From positions 7,861 through 71,860 of the forward strand of contig NZ_JASKLR010000017.1 in NCBI RefSeq assembly GCF_030124325.1: DNA of 64,000 bases, read 5' to 3'. The notes below the pieces were generated by a model, which did no database searches, was not told where the DNA came from, and saw only the letters and a program-made list of their open reading frames with translations. Position numbers and translations under genes: made by a program. Each line of letters starts with the position of its first letter. Positions within the stretch are counted from its first letter, which is position 1. Origin of the DNA: Sinorhizobium sp. 8-89 (GTDB lineage: Bacteria; Pseudomonadota; Alphaproteobacteria; Rhizobiales; Rhizobiaceae). Shown piece by piece: positions 1 to 8,535 of this stretch.

Positions 1-235
1 CGCCGACGGAGAGATCGATGCCGCCGGTCATGATGACGAAGGCCATGCCGAGCGCGATCAGGGCAAACATCGAATTGTAACGCAGGAAGCTCAATATGTT
101 GTACTGAGACAGGAAGTTGTCGTAGCGCAGCGCTCCGAACAGGATCAGGCCGAACAGCGCCAGGATCACGCCTAGACGCGCCATGTCGCCGGAGGATCTG
201 GGCGCTAGAGCCTTGAGGAATGCGTCCATCGACAT
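1..235 (-). CDS. yjfF: Sugar ABC transporter permease, RbsC/YjfF type (partial, cut by window edge)
   Basis: This is the N-terminal part of an inner-membrane permease; the rest lies beyond position 1. Translation from the ATG at 235 gives a short cytoplasmic start, a hydrophobic first membrane segment and the family motif MTGGIDLSVG, which the permease at 259-1263 also carries. A second permease directly behind an ATPase and a first permease matches the YtfQ-YtfR-YtfT-YjfF order of the galactofuranose transporter. An in-frame ATG lies two codons further in (229). The symbol is assigned by gene order and family motif; the substrate is inferred. It belongs to the same minus-strand operon as the genes up to 3916. 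Confidence 0.85.
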   Translation of the reverse strand, partial: MSMDAFLKALAPRSSGDMARLGVILALFGLILFGALRYDNFLSQYNILSFLRYNSMFALIALGMAFVIMTGGIDLSVG

Positions 236-258
236 TTCTCCTTCACGACCTACCTCGT

Positions 259-1263
259 TCATGACTTGCCGGCGCGCTGCTGGATAAACACCGCGAGCAC
301 GATCAGGGCCGCTTTGACGATCAGCGCGGCGGCGTCCGGCACGCCGTTGGCAAGCAGGGTGTAGCGCACCAGCTGGATCACCAGGGCACCGACCACCGTT
401 CCGATGACATTCGCTCGGCCGCCGGTGAGCAGCGTGCCGCCGACGGCGACCGCGGCGATCGCGTCGAGTTCCATGCCGAGGCCGACGAGGTTCGCGTCAC
501 TCGCGGAATTGCGTGCGACGACGATCAGCCCGGCCACCCCGGCAAGCGCGCCACTGATCATGTAGACGATGAGCTTGACGCGCGGGACGGGCATGCCGGT
601 CAGCCGGGCTGCCTTCTCATTGCCGCCGACCGCGATGATCTGCCGCCCGAAAACCGTATAGCGGATCGCGGCCCAGGCGATCGCTGCGATCACCGCCATC
701 AGGATCACCTGCGCAGGAATGCCGGCGACGCGTCCCATTGCGATGAACTGGAAGCCTTCGTTCCTGAAAACCTGCAGGTTGCCGTTGGTCATCACCTGGG
801 CGATGCCGCGGCCGGCGATAAAGAGCACGAGGGTCGCGATGATCGGCTGGATTGCGAAACGGGTTACCAGGAAACCATTGAAGAGACCAAGCAGGCCGGT
901 GACGACGACCGGCAGAACGAGCGCGAGTGCGACCGCGACCGGCATGTTCGATATCGGAAAGAGCGTTCCCATGAAAATCATCGGCGCGAGCGCGCCGGCG
1001 ATCGCCATCAGGGAGCCGACGGAGAGGTCGATGCCGCCGGTGGCGATCACCAGGGTCATGCCGGTGGCGACGATGACGATGGTGGCGACCTGGGTGAGAT
1101 TGACGTTGAGCGTCTGCAGCGACAGGAAGTTCGGAGTGAAGACGACGTTGAAAAGGATCAGCGCCAGGAAGGCGGCGAATGTGCCGTAACGTCCGGCGAG
1201 TGTGTAGAAACGTTTGCCGGAGGGAACTGCGTCTGCGGCAGCCTGTGTCTCGATCGTCGTCAT
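259..1263 (-). CDS. ytfT: Sugar ABC transporter permease, YtfT/RbsC type
   Basis: A polytopic inner-membrane permease of 334 residues, a normal length for the branched-chain/ribose permease family. It has many hydrophobic segments and the signature ATGGIDLSVG near residue 75. I start it at the ATG at 1263, one base after the stop of the ATPase gene; a ten-codon upstream extension to 1293 would overlap the ATPase and adds a non-family sequence. With the second permease (1-235) it would form the membrane channel through which the YtfR ATPase drives uptake of the sugar delivered by YtfQ. The family is clear. The galactofuranose/galactose-like substrate is inferred from the binding protein. Confidence 0.9.
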   Translation of the reverse strand: MTTIETQAAADAVPSGKRFYTLAGRYGTFAAFLALILFNVVFTPNFLSLQTLNVNLTQVATIVIVATGMTLVIATGGIDLSVGSLMAIAGALAPMIFMGTLFPISNMPVAVALALVLPVVVTGLLGLFNGFLVTRFAIQPIIATLVLFIAGRGIAQVMTNGNLQVFRNEGFQFIAMGRVAGIPAQVILMAVIAAIAWAAIRYTVFGRQIIAVGGNEKAARLTGMPVPRVKLIVYMISGALAGVAGLIVVARNSASDANLVGLGMELDAIAAVAVGGTLLTGGRANVIGTVVGALVIQLVRYTLLANGVPDAAALIVKAALIVLAVFIQQRAGKS

Positions 1264-1264
1264 G

Positions 1265-2758
1265 CTATTCCACCTGGTGCGCCATGGCGGCAAAGAGCGC
1301 CGCCTCGCTTAGGTCCTTGCGCGGCAGTACGGCGACCGACGTCCCGTCGCTGAGAACGGTGACCTGGTCGGCCGCGGCCAGCAGTTCCTCGAGTTCGGAG
1401 GAAATCATCAGTACGCCGAGGCCTTCGTCAGCGAGCCGGCGCAAGAGGCGGAGGATTTCCGATTTCGCGCCGATGTCGATGCCGCGGGTCGGTTCGTCGA
1501 CGATCAGCAGCTTCGGGTCGGTGCAGAGCCATCGGCCAAGCAGGACCTTCTGCTGGTTGCCTCCAGAGAGTTCCTTGATTGGCTGGTCCGGCGAGGCGCA
1601 CTTGATCCCGAGCGCGGTAATGTAGCGTTCGACGATTTCATCCTGGCGCGCACGATCAATGATGCCGGCGCGGCTCAGCTTCGGCAAAAGCGCGAGCGTC
1701 ATGTTTTCGCGGATGCTCATGTCAGGGATGATGCCGTCGACCTTCCGATCCTCGGCGACGAGGCCGATGCCGTCGGCGATGGCGTCCGCAGGCTGGCGAT
1801 AGGAGCGCGTTTGGCCGTTGTACCGGATTTCGCCGCGTTCCAGGCGGTCGGCGCCGAAGATCAGATTGGCGGTTTCGGTGCGGCCGGAGCCGAGCAGGCC
1901 GGCAAGTCCGGAGATCTCGCCTTCGCGGACCGAAAGACTGACGTCCCGGACACGGACGCCGGATCCTGCATTCTGCACCGACAGCCGCACCGGCCTCCGC
2001 GTGCCCTCGTCGGCGTCCTTGGCGATCGCTTCGAAGGCTGCAAGTTCCTTTCCCAGCATGTGCCGCACCAGTGCCAGCTTGGGCATGTCCGCCATCGCGC
2101 TGGTGGCCACGGTCTTGCCGTCACGCATGATCGCGACCCGGTCGCAAATCCGGTAGAGCTCGTCGAGGCGATGGCCGATGAAGATGACCGAGACGCCGTC
2201 CCGTTTCAGCGTTCGGATCGTGTCAAAAAGAATGGCCACTTCCCGTTCATCGAGAGACGAGGTCGGCTCGTCCATGATGACCAGCCGCGCCCTTTGCGTC
2301 ACGGCGCGCGCGATCGCCACCATTTGCCGGGTGGCAGCGCTGAAGCGAGCGACGGGTGCGTCGACATCGATCTCCAGATTGAAGTTCCGCAACACCGCAG
2401 CGGCACCCTCGCGCATCGCGCAGCGATCGATCAAGCCGAAGCGCCGCGGCTCGCGCGACAGATAGATATTCTCTGCAACGGATCGCTGCGGGGCGAGATT
2501 GATCTCCTGGTAAATCGTCGCGATGCCCCGGGCCTGGCTTTCCGCTGGCATGGAGAAGGCGACCTCCTCTCCGGCAAAGACGATCGTCCCCTCGTCGCGC
2601 CGGTAAGCGCCGGTGAGAATCTTGATCAGTGTCGACTTGCCTGCGCCGTTCTGCCCGACAAGCGCCATCACCTCGGCTTCGCCCACGTCAAGAGAGGCCG
2701 AGCGAAGCGCGGGAATGCCGTTGAACGACTTGGAAATGCCCTGCATGGACAGAAGCAT
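1265..2758 (-). CDS. ytfR: Sugar ABC transporter ATP-binding protein, YtfR type (two NBDs)
   Basis: A 497-residue double nucleotide-binding-domain ATPase of the MglA/RbsA/XylG family, located on the cytoplasmic face. The first domain has Walker A GQNGAGKST (about residues 35-43) and Walker B LVIMDEPTS, but a weak signature motif (SAATRQ), usual for these proteins. The second has a degenerate P-loop (LLGSGRTET), an intact signature LSGGNQQKV and LLIVDEPTRG. It lies between the binding-protein gene and the two permease genes. The 174-bp gap upstream contains a fragment of a dispersed repeat, which may lower expression relative to YtfQ. Confidence 0.93.
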   Translation of the reverse strand: MLLSMQGISKSFNGIPALRSASLDVGEAEVMALVGQNGAGKSTLIKILTGAYRRDEGTIVFAGEEVAFSMPAESQARGIATIYQEINLAPQRSVAENIYLSREPRRFGLIDRCAMREGAAAVLRNFNLEIDVDAPVARFSAATRQMVAIARAVTQRARLVIMDEPTSSLDEREVAILFDTIRTLKRDGVSVIFIGHRLDELYRICDRVAIMRDGKTVATSAMADMPKLALVRHMLGKELAAFEAIAKDADEGTRRPVRLSVQNAGSGVRVRDVSLSVREGEISGLAGLLGSGRTETANLIFGADRLERGEIRYNGQTRSYRQPADAIADGIGLVAEDRKVDGIIPDMSIRENMTLALLPKLSRAGIIDRARQDEIVERYITALGIKCASPDQPIKELSGGNQQKVLLGRWLCTDPKLLIVDEPTRGIDIGAKSEILRLLRRLADEGLGVLMISSELEELLAAADQVTVLSDGTSVAVLPRKDLSEAALFAAMAHQVE

Positions 2759-2837
2759 AAGTCCCTCCGGATGCCGATCTGTCTTCTGCCGCGGACCGCC
2801 GATAATTGAGCCTGGGCATCGCTGATTGTACCACGCC

Positions 2838-2882
2838 TAGAGCGCCGCGCGTCTGAATTGGTGGGCAAAGATCGCTGCAGCA
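2838..2882. repeat. Dispersed rhizobial hairpin repeat, copy 1 (partial)
   Basis: A truncated copy of the repeat family seen at 7606, 15856, 23096, 47278, 57902 and 62691. It keeps the core AGCGCCGCGCGTC and the closing ATCGCTGCAG but has lost the second hairpin. It sits between the binding-protein gene and the ATPase gene of the first operon, where it may act in mRNA processing or attenuation. Confidence 0.6.
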
Positions 2883-2932
2883 GCTCGCCACCGGCCGGAG
2901 CGGCATTGTTGCTCCGGCCTGGAAGGCGGATG

Positions 2933-3916
2933 TCAGTAAGCGTTGGCGAGTTCGGCAGCCGCGTTTGACGAGTCGTAGAACTTGTCCTCGTTTATGACCC
3001 AGGGATCGATCTTCTCACCCTTGGCATAGCGCAGCATCGTCTCGAAGGCCTTGGGCCCGAAGCGCGGATTGCATTCGACGACCGCAGCGATCTTCCCATC
3101 GATTACGGCCTGAACCGCTTCCTTGCCGCCGTCGATCGACAAGACCAGCACGTCCTTGCCCGGGACTTTGCCCGCCGCTTCGATTGCCGCAATCGCACCT
3201 ATCGCCATTTCGTCGTTGTGCGCATAGACGATGTCGGCATCCGGATGTGCCTGCAGCAGGGCTTCGGCGACCTGCCTACCCTTGTCGCGTGCGAAATCGC
3301 CCGTCTGCGAGGCAACGATCTCGAAGCCGCCCGCCGCCTTGATCGCTTCGTCGAAACCTTTCTTGCGATCATTGGCGGGCGACGAGCCGGTCGTGCCTTC
3401 AAGCTCGATGATCTTCGACTTGCCGTTGGCATTCTTGACCAGCCACTCGGCAACGCGCTTCCCTTCCTCGATGAAATCCGAGCCGATGAAGGTGACGTAA
3501 TCCTCACCGGCCTTGGCAAGCGACGGGTCGACGCTGCGGTCGAGCAAGATGACGGGGATGCCAGCCTTCTTGGCGGCCATGACGGCCGGGATCAACGGCT
3601 TTTCTTCGCGCGGCGCCAGGAAGATCAGGTCGACGCCCTGAGCGATCATCGAGTTGACGTCGGCCACCTGCTTGGCGGCGGATCCAGCGGCATCGGTGTA
3701 GACGAGCTGATGGCCGAGCTTCTCAGCCTCCGCTTTCATGCTGTTGGTCTGGGCGATGCGCCAGGGATTGTTGGACTCCGTTTGCGCGAAGCCGACCTTG
3801 TAGGTTTCCTTCTGTGCGAGTTTGGGCAGCTCAGCGAAGGCAACCGTGCCGGCGACGGCGATTGCGCCGGCCGCCGTGGCGGCAAGCATGAAGGCGCGAC
3901 GTGAGATCCTGTTCAT
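2933..3916 (-). CDS. ytfQ: Periplasmic sugar-binding protein, YtfQ type
   Basis: A 327-residue substrate-binding protein (periplasmic-binding family 4) that captures a sugar in the periplasm for the YtfR/YtfT/YjfF complex. Residues 1-28 form an export signal with a twin-arginine-like SRRAFM motif, a hydrophobic stretch and an AFA cleavage region. The mature part resembles E. coli YtfQ, including GSDFIEEGKR, HNDEMAIGAI and SIDGGKEAV. It is the first gene of its operon and is divergent from the LacI regulator. Galactofuranose or galactose is the family precedent; ribose- or fructose-like sugars cannot be excluded. Confidence 0.92.
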   Translation of the reverse strand: MNRISRRAFMLAATAAGAIAVAGTVAFAELPKLAQKETYKVGFAQTESNNPWRIAQTNSMKAEAEKLGHQLVYTDAAGSAAKQVADVNSMIAQGVDLIFLAPREEKPLIPAVMAAKKAGIPVILLDRSVDPSLAKAGEDYVTFIGSDFIEEGKRVAEWLVKNANGKSKIIELEGTTGSSPANDRKKGFDEAIKAAGGFEIVASQTGDFARDKGRQVAEALLQAHPDADIVYAHNDEMAIGAIAAIEAAGKVPGKDVLVLSIDGGKEAVQAVIDGKIAAVVECNPRFGPKAFETMLRYAKGEKIDPWVINEDKFYDSSNAAAELANAY

Positions 3917-3993
3917 CGTGTTCTCTCCTCCCGGTTTGCCGGTACTCCTCTACCGGATGCGAGCACTTTGTGCTTCACATGGGCAAACCTTGC

Positions 3994-4030
3994 GCTAATA
4001 ATATTAGCAGTCAAGGCTAAAGTTATTAGC
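3994..4030. promoter_or_regulatory. Two tandem 15-bp palindromes, probable LacI-family operators
   Basis: In the divergent gap between ytfQ and the regulator lie GCTAATAATATTAGC (3994-4008; perfect 6-bp arms around AAT) and GCTAAAGTTATTAGC (4016-4030; 5 of 6 bases matched around GTT). Their centres are 22 bp apart, about two helical turns, so two dimers could bind the same DNA face. AGCAC-TTT-GTGCT (3962-3974) and the hairpin CCGGTA-CTCCTC-TACCGG (3939-3956) lie between these sites and ytfQ. Binding by the adjacent LacI-type protein is inferred from position and symmetry. Confidence 0.6.
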
Positions 4031-4076
4031 ACTTGCAAAAATCAATGCGGCGCTGCAGCGCCGACAGGGGGCCGAA

Positions 4077-5177
4077 ATGGCGAAAGGCAACGGACGCAAC
4101 GCGTCGCCGAAAGAAACGAGCGGCGGCCGGCCGACGATGACGGACGTAGCGCGCATCGCCGGCGTGTCGCAATCGAGCGTATCCCTCGTGCTCAACGAAA
4201 TGTCTGGTGCCCGCATCTCGGCAGAAACGAGGACCCGTGTGCGCGAAGCCGCGCAGAAGATCGGCTACCGGCTGCCGAACACACGTCAGGACCTCGCCCG
4301 GGCACCGGCGATCGAGAAGGACACGATCGCCTTCATCGTCGACGAGATATCGACCAGCCCGCATCCAGTCGTCAGCCTCGACGGAATTCGCGACTACGCC
4401 TTCGAGCAGGGACTGCTCGTCTCCGCCCATGCGACCCGCTCCAATCCCGATCTTGAAAGCGCGGTGCTGCGCGCCATCTTGCGCGATCCGGCAATCGCCG
4501 GGGTCATCTACGCGACCATCTTCACCCGCCGGGTGAGCGTCCCGCGCGAGCTGGCGGATATCCCGACGGTGCTGTTGAATTGTTATGCCGAGCCGCGCCA
4601 GCATATGGCGATCGTGCCGGGAGAGGTCGCCGGCGGCTTCGCCGCAACCGCGCATCTGACCTCCCTCGGTCACCGACGCATCGGCTTTATCAACGGCGAG
4701 CCGTGGATGGACGCGGCGATCGACAGGCTCAAAGGCTACAAGCAGGCGCTCGCCACCGCCGACATCGCCTTCGATGAGACATTGGTGCGCGACGGCGACT
4801 GGCTGCCATTGCGCGGCTACGAGGCAGGCCTCGACCTGCTTGCGATGGACAATCCGCCAACCGCGATCTTCTGCGGCAACGACCTGATGGCAATCGGGGT
4901 GCTTGAAGCAGCCTCGGAGCGCGGGCTGCGCGTGCCGGAGGACCTGTCGGTGATGGGCTATGACGATCAGGAACTCGCGCGCTACACCCATCCGCCGCTT
5001 TCGACACTGGTGCTGCCGAACTACGAAATGGGCCAGAAGGCGGCTGAAATCCTGATCGACATGGCGATCCACGGTAAGAGGCCGCGCCCGATGACGATCA
5101 AGGTCGACGGGCCGTTGGTCCAGCGGGGAACGACCGCGACGATCTCCGGCGTGGCTTCGCTGCGTCGGTCACGATGA
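4077..5177 (+). CDS. LacI/GalR-family transcriptional regulator
   Basis: A 366-residue repressor-type protein. Residues 21-66 form the LacI helix-turn-helix ([20 protein letters not shown]) and hinge; a periplasmic-binding-like effector domain fills the rest, ending in the dimer-core motifs [11 protein letters not shown] and [19 protein letters not shown]. It is transcribed away from the ytfQRT operon, and the tandem palindromes at 3994-4030 lie just before its start, so it probably controls both itself and the transporter in response to the transported sugar. The basic N-terminal tail of about 18 residues before the HTH is longer than usual. Confidence 0.92.
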   Translation: MAKGNGRNASPKETSGGRPTMTDVARIAGVSQSSVSLVLNEMSGARISAETRTRVREAAQKIGYRLPNTRQDLARAPAIEKDTIAFIVDEISTSPHPVVSLDGIRDYAFEQGLLVSAHATRSNPDLESAVLRAILRDPAIAGVIYATIFTRRVSVPRELADIPTVLLNCYAEPRQHMAIVPGEVAGGFAATAHLTSLGHRRIGFINGEPWMDAAIDRLKGYKQALATADIAFDETLVRDGDWLPLRGYEAGLDLLAMDNPPTAIFCGNDLMAIGVLEAASERGLRVPEDLSVMGYDDQELARYTHPPLSTLVLPNYEMGQKAAEILIDMAIHGKRPRPMTIKVDGPLVQRGTTATISGVASLRRSR

Positions 5178-5254
5178 TGGCCGTCGGCGGCCGTTCCTCA
5201 ATTGCGAGGGAGGAGCGAAAACCTGCATCCTCCATTCGGTTCCCATCGCAAGGC

Positions 5255-5446
5255 CGATCATCAAGGCCGGGCCTTGTCGCCTACGATCAAGGACGCATAG
5301 CTGCGGCGGAACTGGGCGAGGGCTATGAGGATCTCGTGGCTGACGCGCGCGCGGAGATGGCAGCTGGTCCAATGGGGCGCGTGAGCCCGCTGATACGGGC
5401 ACTCGCCGTCAGGCGTCGAAAGCCTCATCGTAGCGGCGTGAAATAG
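5255..5446 (+). pseudogene. Remnant of a DUF5132-type protein (N-terminus lost)
   Basis: An open stretch contains GLVAYDQGR and GEGYEDLVADARAEMA, which resembles the C-terminal half of DUF5132 proteins that often accompany HMA-domain proteins and P-type metal ATPases. The usual glycine-rich N-terminal membrane segment is missing, and the sequence upstream is unrelated. Together with the ATPase and HMA remnants nearby it marks a decayed metal-transport locus. The family match is from memory of its motifs. Confidence 0.4.
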
Positions 5447-5503
5447 GAAAAAACAGATTGTACATCACCGCCGGCAGGAAGCGGCTGGGGGGGGGATGGT
5501 CGT

Positions 5504-6100
5504 ATGCCACAATCAGAGGCCAATGGTGCTTGCATGCACGGAGAGTCTGTTCCGGGCAAGGAGGACACCTCGCCCGGGCGTCACCGATCATCAGCGGAGG
5601 CCCGAAGGTCAACAGAACTGCCGGTTACGGACCTGACATGGGTTGGTCTTGTCGGCTTGGCTGATCCAGTCCGTCCGGGTGTGGACGCCCTGATGGCGAC
5701 GCTTCATCAGGCCGGGCTCCAGACGATCATTCTTACGGGCGGCGGCCCCCGAAAAGGTCGGCGTCAATGGTGCGGACAATATCGAAATCAACGACGCCGA
5801 GGAACTCGATAGTATGACGGCACAGGAGTTGACCGCCACCTTGCGCCGGGTGCACGCGTTCTCCCGCGTCTGTCTCGCGCAGAAACTCAAGGTCATTCGT
5901 GCCTTGCAGCAATCAGCGGCTACGGTGGCGATGATCGGCGACGGCATCAACGACAGTCCGGCCTCGCGCGCTGCCGATGTCGGGATTGCCATAGGTCTTG
6001 GCGGGTTCTCGGCGGCGCGCGAGACTGCCGACATCTTTCTGGCTACGGATGATCTTGGCGGGGTTGACTACAGTGAGCGCTGGCGCTTTTCCGCGCGGGC
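5504..6100 (+). pseudogene. Decayed P-type cation-transporting ATPase
   Basis: Fragments of a P-type ATPase in two frames. In one frame GESVPGKED (about 5540) resembles the TGES actuator motif, and WVGLVGLADPVRPGV (5640-5690) is the hinge after the nucleotide-binding domain, followed by TIILTGG. After a frame change near 5740 come RVHAFSRVCLAQKLKV, MIGDGINDSPASRAADVGIAIG and an AARETADI helix. The phosphorylation motif DKTGT and the transmembrane segments are absent, so there is a large internal deletion as well as a frameshift. A run of nine G bases occurs at 5487-5495. It cannot encode a working pump. Confidence 0.8.
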
Positions 6101-6114
6101 ATCCCCGCCTACCG

Positions 6115-7419
6115 TCAACCGATCAACTGCGAGCCGAGGAAGATGAGGCAGCCAGCCAGGGCGCCCACGATCGTACCGTTCATGCGGATGTATTGGAGAT
6201 CGCTTCCGACGACGAGTTCCAGGCGCTCGACGAGCGTTGGGCTGTCCCAGCTTCTGACCACTTCCGCTACAAATGCACCGATCTCGTGACGCCAAGAAAC
6301 CAAATAGACGGCAAGTTCCTCCAGAAATTCATCGATGTGTCTCGACATCGCATTGTCGTTCGCAAGGGTCCTGCCGATGAGCATGCAGATTTTCTCAACG
6401 GCTGCGCGCGCTTTTGAGTTTGGCTGCGACAGATCCTCAAGCGTCACCCGTGAGGTCTCGCGCCACACCGCCGCGACCCATGCCTTAACATCCGGGTGAT
6501 CGAGGATACGATTCTTGGAAGCGTTGATTTGCTTGCGCTGCTCCGAGGAGTTGAGGAGCTCATCGATCAACCCGGCGAGTGCTTGGCGAAATTTCAGCCG
6601 GATCTCGCTCTCCGGCTCCCGCAAATCGTTGAGGAGATCGGCACAACCGGTGATGATCGCGTCGGCAATTTTTCGGTTTATGGTCCGCGGTATCCACCAG
6701 CGACTGCGTTGTTGAACGAGGGAATAGATCTGGTCGCGGTTCTCTTCCAACCATCGGGCGGCAACACCAAGGGTGCGCTCGAACAGGACATCCGCCTCGC
6801 CGCTTTCGGTAATCATGTGAATCGCGCGTCCTATCACCGGCGCGATGTCGGCTTGCCGAATCTGCTTGCCCAGGGTCCGGCGGACGAACTCGCGCAGATC
6901 GTGGCTGTCCAATGAGCGAACGAGATATGGCATTGCGGCGACGACAGCATTGGCGATGACCGGTGCAGTCGCCGGGGCCGAGAGCCAGGTCGCAAAACGC
7001 TGCGCCGCGTGAGCGTTGCGCAACTTCTTTATCAGCACCTCCTGAGTAAAGAAGTGTCGTTCGATGAAACGGCCCAGGGTCTGTCCGATGCGCTCCTTGC
7101 TCTTAGGCACAATAGCCGTGTGCGGAATGGGGAGGCCTAGCGGGTGCCGAAAGAGCGCGGTCACTGCGAACCAGTCGGCAAGACCGCCGACGATTCCGGC
7201 CTCGCTCGTCGCGCGCAGAAGTCCGATCGAGAAGCCGGGAGCGGCGATGAAGTGTGTTCCAATGAAGACGACGCCCATGCCGATGAGAAGGGATGTCGCC
7301 AGGGCGCGATTGCGTTTCAGCCGACGTCGCAGGGCATCTTCGGCACGGAGCGGCGGAATAGTGCCGGGAGAGGAGGATGGGGTTAGGGTGTCAAGTGATC
7401 GAATACGATCCGGGGCCAT
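6115..7419 (-). CDS. DUF445 (YjiN-type) membrane protein
   Basis: A 434-residue DUF445 protein. It has a hydrophobic N-terminal region (about residues 40-60), the family motif GGLADWFAVTALFRHPLGLP, PHTAIVPKSKERIG, a long helical middle domain, and a C-terminal hydrophobic segment typical of YjiN. The start at 7419 has a GAGG ribosome site seven bases upstream. The function of the family is not established; it is probably an inner-membrane protein with a large helical soluble domain. It is intact and lies opposite to, and between, the decayed metal-ATPase fragments, so it is probably not part of that system. Confidence 0.9.
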   Translation of the reverse strand: MAPDRIRSLDTLTPSSSPGTIPPLRAEDALRRRLKRNRALATSLLIGMGVVFIGTHFIAAPGFSIGLLRATSEAGIVGGLADWFAVTALFRHPLGLPIPHTAIVPKSKERIGQTLGRFIERHFFTQEVLIKKLRNAHAAQRFATWLSAPATAPVIANAVVAAMPYLVRSLDSHDLREFVRRTLGKQIRQADIAPVIGRAIHMITESGEADVLFERTLGVAARWLEENRDQIYSLVQQRSRWWIPRTINRKIADAIITGCADLLNDLREPESEIRLKFRQALAGLIDELLNSSEQRKQINASKNRILDHPDVKAWVAAVWRETSRVTLEDLSQPNSKARAAVEKICMLIGRTLANDNAMSRHIDEFLEELAVYLVSWRHEIGAFVAEVVRSWDSPTLVERLELVVGSDLQYIRMNGTIVGALAGCLIFLGSQLIG

Positions 7420-7605
7420 GGCTCAACCTCTTTTTGCATCGACGCGTCTTTTGGGTCGTCGCGGGAAAAATCTTTCAACGCTCGACAACCGCCCAATCAA
7501 CAAGCATGGCAAGAGCTGCTCTGATGCAAGTTGTTCGGGTGGGCGCTGCCGCCCGGCCAAGCGTGAGTATCCGACGATACTCCGATCCGTCCGTGTTGGT
7601 TACCG

Positions 7606-7706
7606 TCCAGCGCCGCGCGTCCTTTCAGACGCGCAAAGGTCGCTGTAGCACATTGAATTTCTGCATGTTTTATCCCTTAAATCGGCTCCGATTTGAGGAA
7701 ACATAC
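7606..7706. repeat. Dispersed rhizobial hairpin repeat, copy 2 (full length)
   Basis: A full two-hairpin copy. The first half has AGCGCCGCGCGTC, then GACGCGC and CGCTGTAG. The second has TGCATG, TTAAATCGG / CGATTTGAGG and a final ACAT. It is nearly identical in layout to 47278-47381. It ends about ten bases before the start codon of the decayed HMA-like gene. Confidence 0.8.
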
Positions 7707-7716
7707 ATTAGGGGAG

Positions 7717-8297
7717 ATGGACGACATGCTGCCGCTCGCCTTTCTCGAACATCAGTCGCCCGGACGCGTCCGCCTGAAGGTTCCTTCAAAGCGCGGCGAT
7801 CCGTTATTCTTCCAGGACGTTGCCCGGGATCTCGCCGGAAACGGGATTGTCGGCAACCTGCGGACCAATCCCCCCGGCAGCATATCATTTGGCCTCCGGC
7901 GATATCGACGCGCTCAGCGCCGATGTCGCCGCGCGCCGCATCTTCGAACTCCGTAGGACACGGTCCCGCACGGTCAGTGCTCGCTCCCTCGAACAAGTGG
8001 TGAAGCACGGCGGCGATGTCGGTGTTCTTGGGGGTATCGGCGTGGGGCTCGACGGGCTCGCCCTTCTGCAGGCGGTGCGAGGCAAGGCGTTCGGACCGCC
8101 AGCGAATTCTCTGGCACGCTTACGCCGCTCATCGACTCCTGCGGAGCCCCATGCTGGCTTCGACTCTGGCCGGGATCGGTGTCCTGCAACTCCTGAGGGG
8201 ACGCGTTCTTGGATCCGCCTCGGCATTTGTATTCTATGCGTTGGTGATCCAGTATCTGGCCAATGCGGCCGACACCGACCGCCCACGCTCCAACTGA
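7717..8297 (+). pseudogene. Frameshifted HMA-like metal-binding domain protein
   Basis: An ATG at 7717 with an AGGGGAG ribosome site opens a reading frame carrying SPGRVRLKVPSKRGD and FFQDVARDL, typical of the HMA-like domain of proteins encoded beside P-type ATPases. The homology then moves to a second frame near 7880 (SGDIDALSADVAARRIFEL, then GLDGLALLQAVRGKAFG) and a third near 8106 (TLAGIGVLQLLRGRVLGSA), ending at the stop at 8295-8297. At least two frameshifts are needed to rebuild one protein. The last two segments look like an internal repeat (LLQAVRGKAFG and LLQLLRGRVLG). Confidence 0.7.
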
Positions 8298-8309
8298 TAC
8301 TGTTCGAGT

Positions 8310-8406
8310 CGATCAGGCATGACAGGCGAGTTCGGCGCGCTTCATGCCTGATCGTCGCCGAGGAACGCAGCGACGCCGCGGCAACGTCGTTGTCGCTGAT
8401 CAGGCA
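8310..8406. promoter_or_regulatory. 13-bp inverted repeat plus a third half-site upstream of nuoJ
   Basis: CGATCAGGCATGA (8310-8322) and its exact reverse complement TCATGCCTGATCG (8342-8354) are separated by 19 bases. A further direct copy of the core, GATCAGGCA, is at 8398-8406. Three copies of a 9-mer in about 100 bp, 130-230 bp before the first gene of the complex I operon, suggest activator binding sites or a strong cruciform/hairpin. No gene was recognised in 8298-8535. A weak sigma70-like pair TTGTGG-N17-CACAAT occurs at 8434-8462. Confidence 0.5.
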
Positions 8407-8535
8407 GACCGTCGACACCACCGATGAATAATCTTGTGGAACCTCCGATACTAGGGCACAATTTGTGGGTGCGGCGCTATCCAAGATCCGGCCGTCTCGC
8501 GCCGGGCGACAGTTCGCGTCGGAGGGTCGGCGTCG

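Noticed and set aside
6115-7419. DUF445 gene as part of the metal-ATPase system
   Set aside because: It is intact, on the opposite strand, and belongs to a family with no known metal transport role; proximity alone does not support it.
7606-7706. Repeat copies as terminators, riboswitches or small RNAs
   Set aside because: The same structure recurs in both orientations at seven unrelated loci and lacks a T-run, so a dispersed repeat is the simpler reading.
8454-8470. Possible sigma54 promoter GGCAC-N7-TG before nuoJ
   Set aside because: The -12 dinucleotide is GG rather than the near-invariant GC, and no sigma54 activator is encoded nearby.
8298-8535. FNR/FixK box (TTGAT-N4-ATCAA) expected for a low-oxygen complex I
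   Set aside because: No match with both half-sites was found here or upstream of nuoH, so FixK control is not supported by the sequence.
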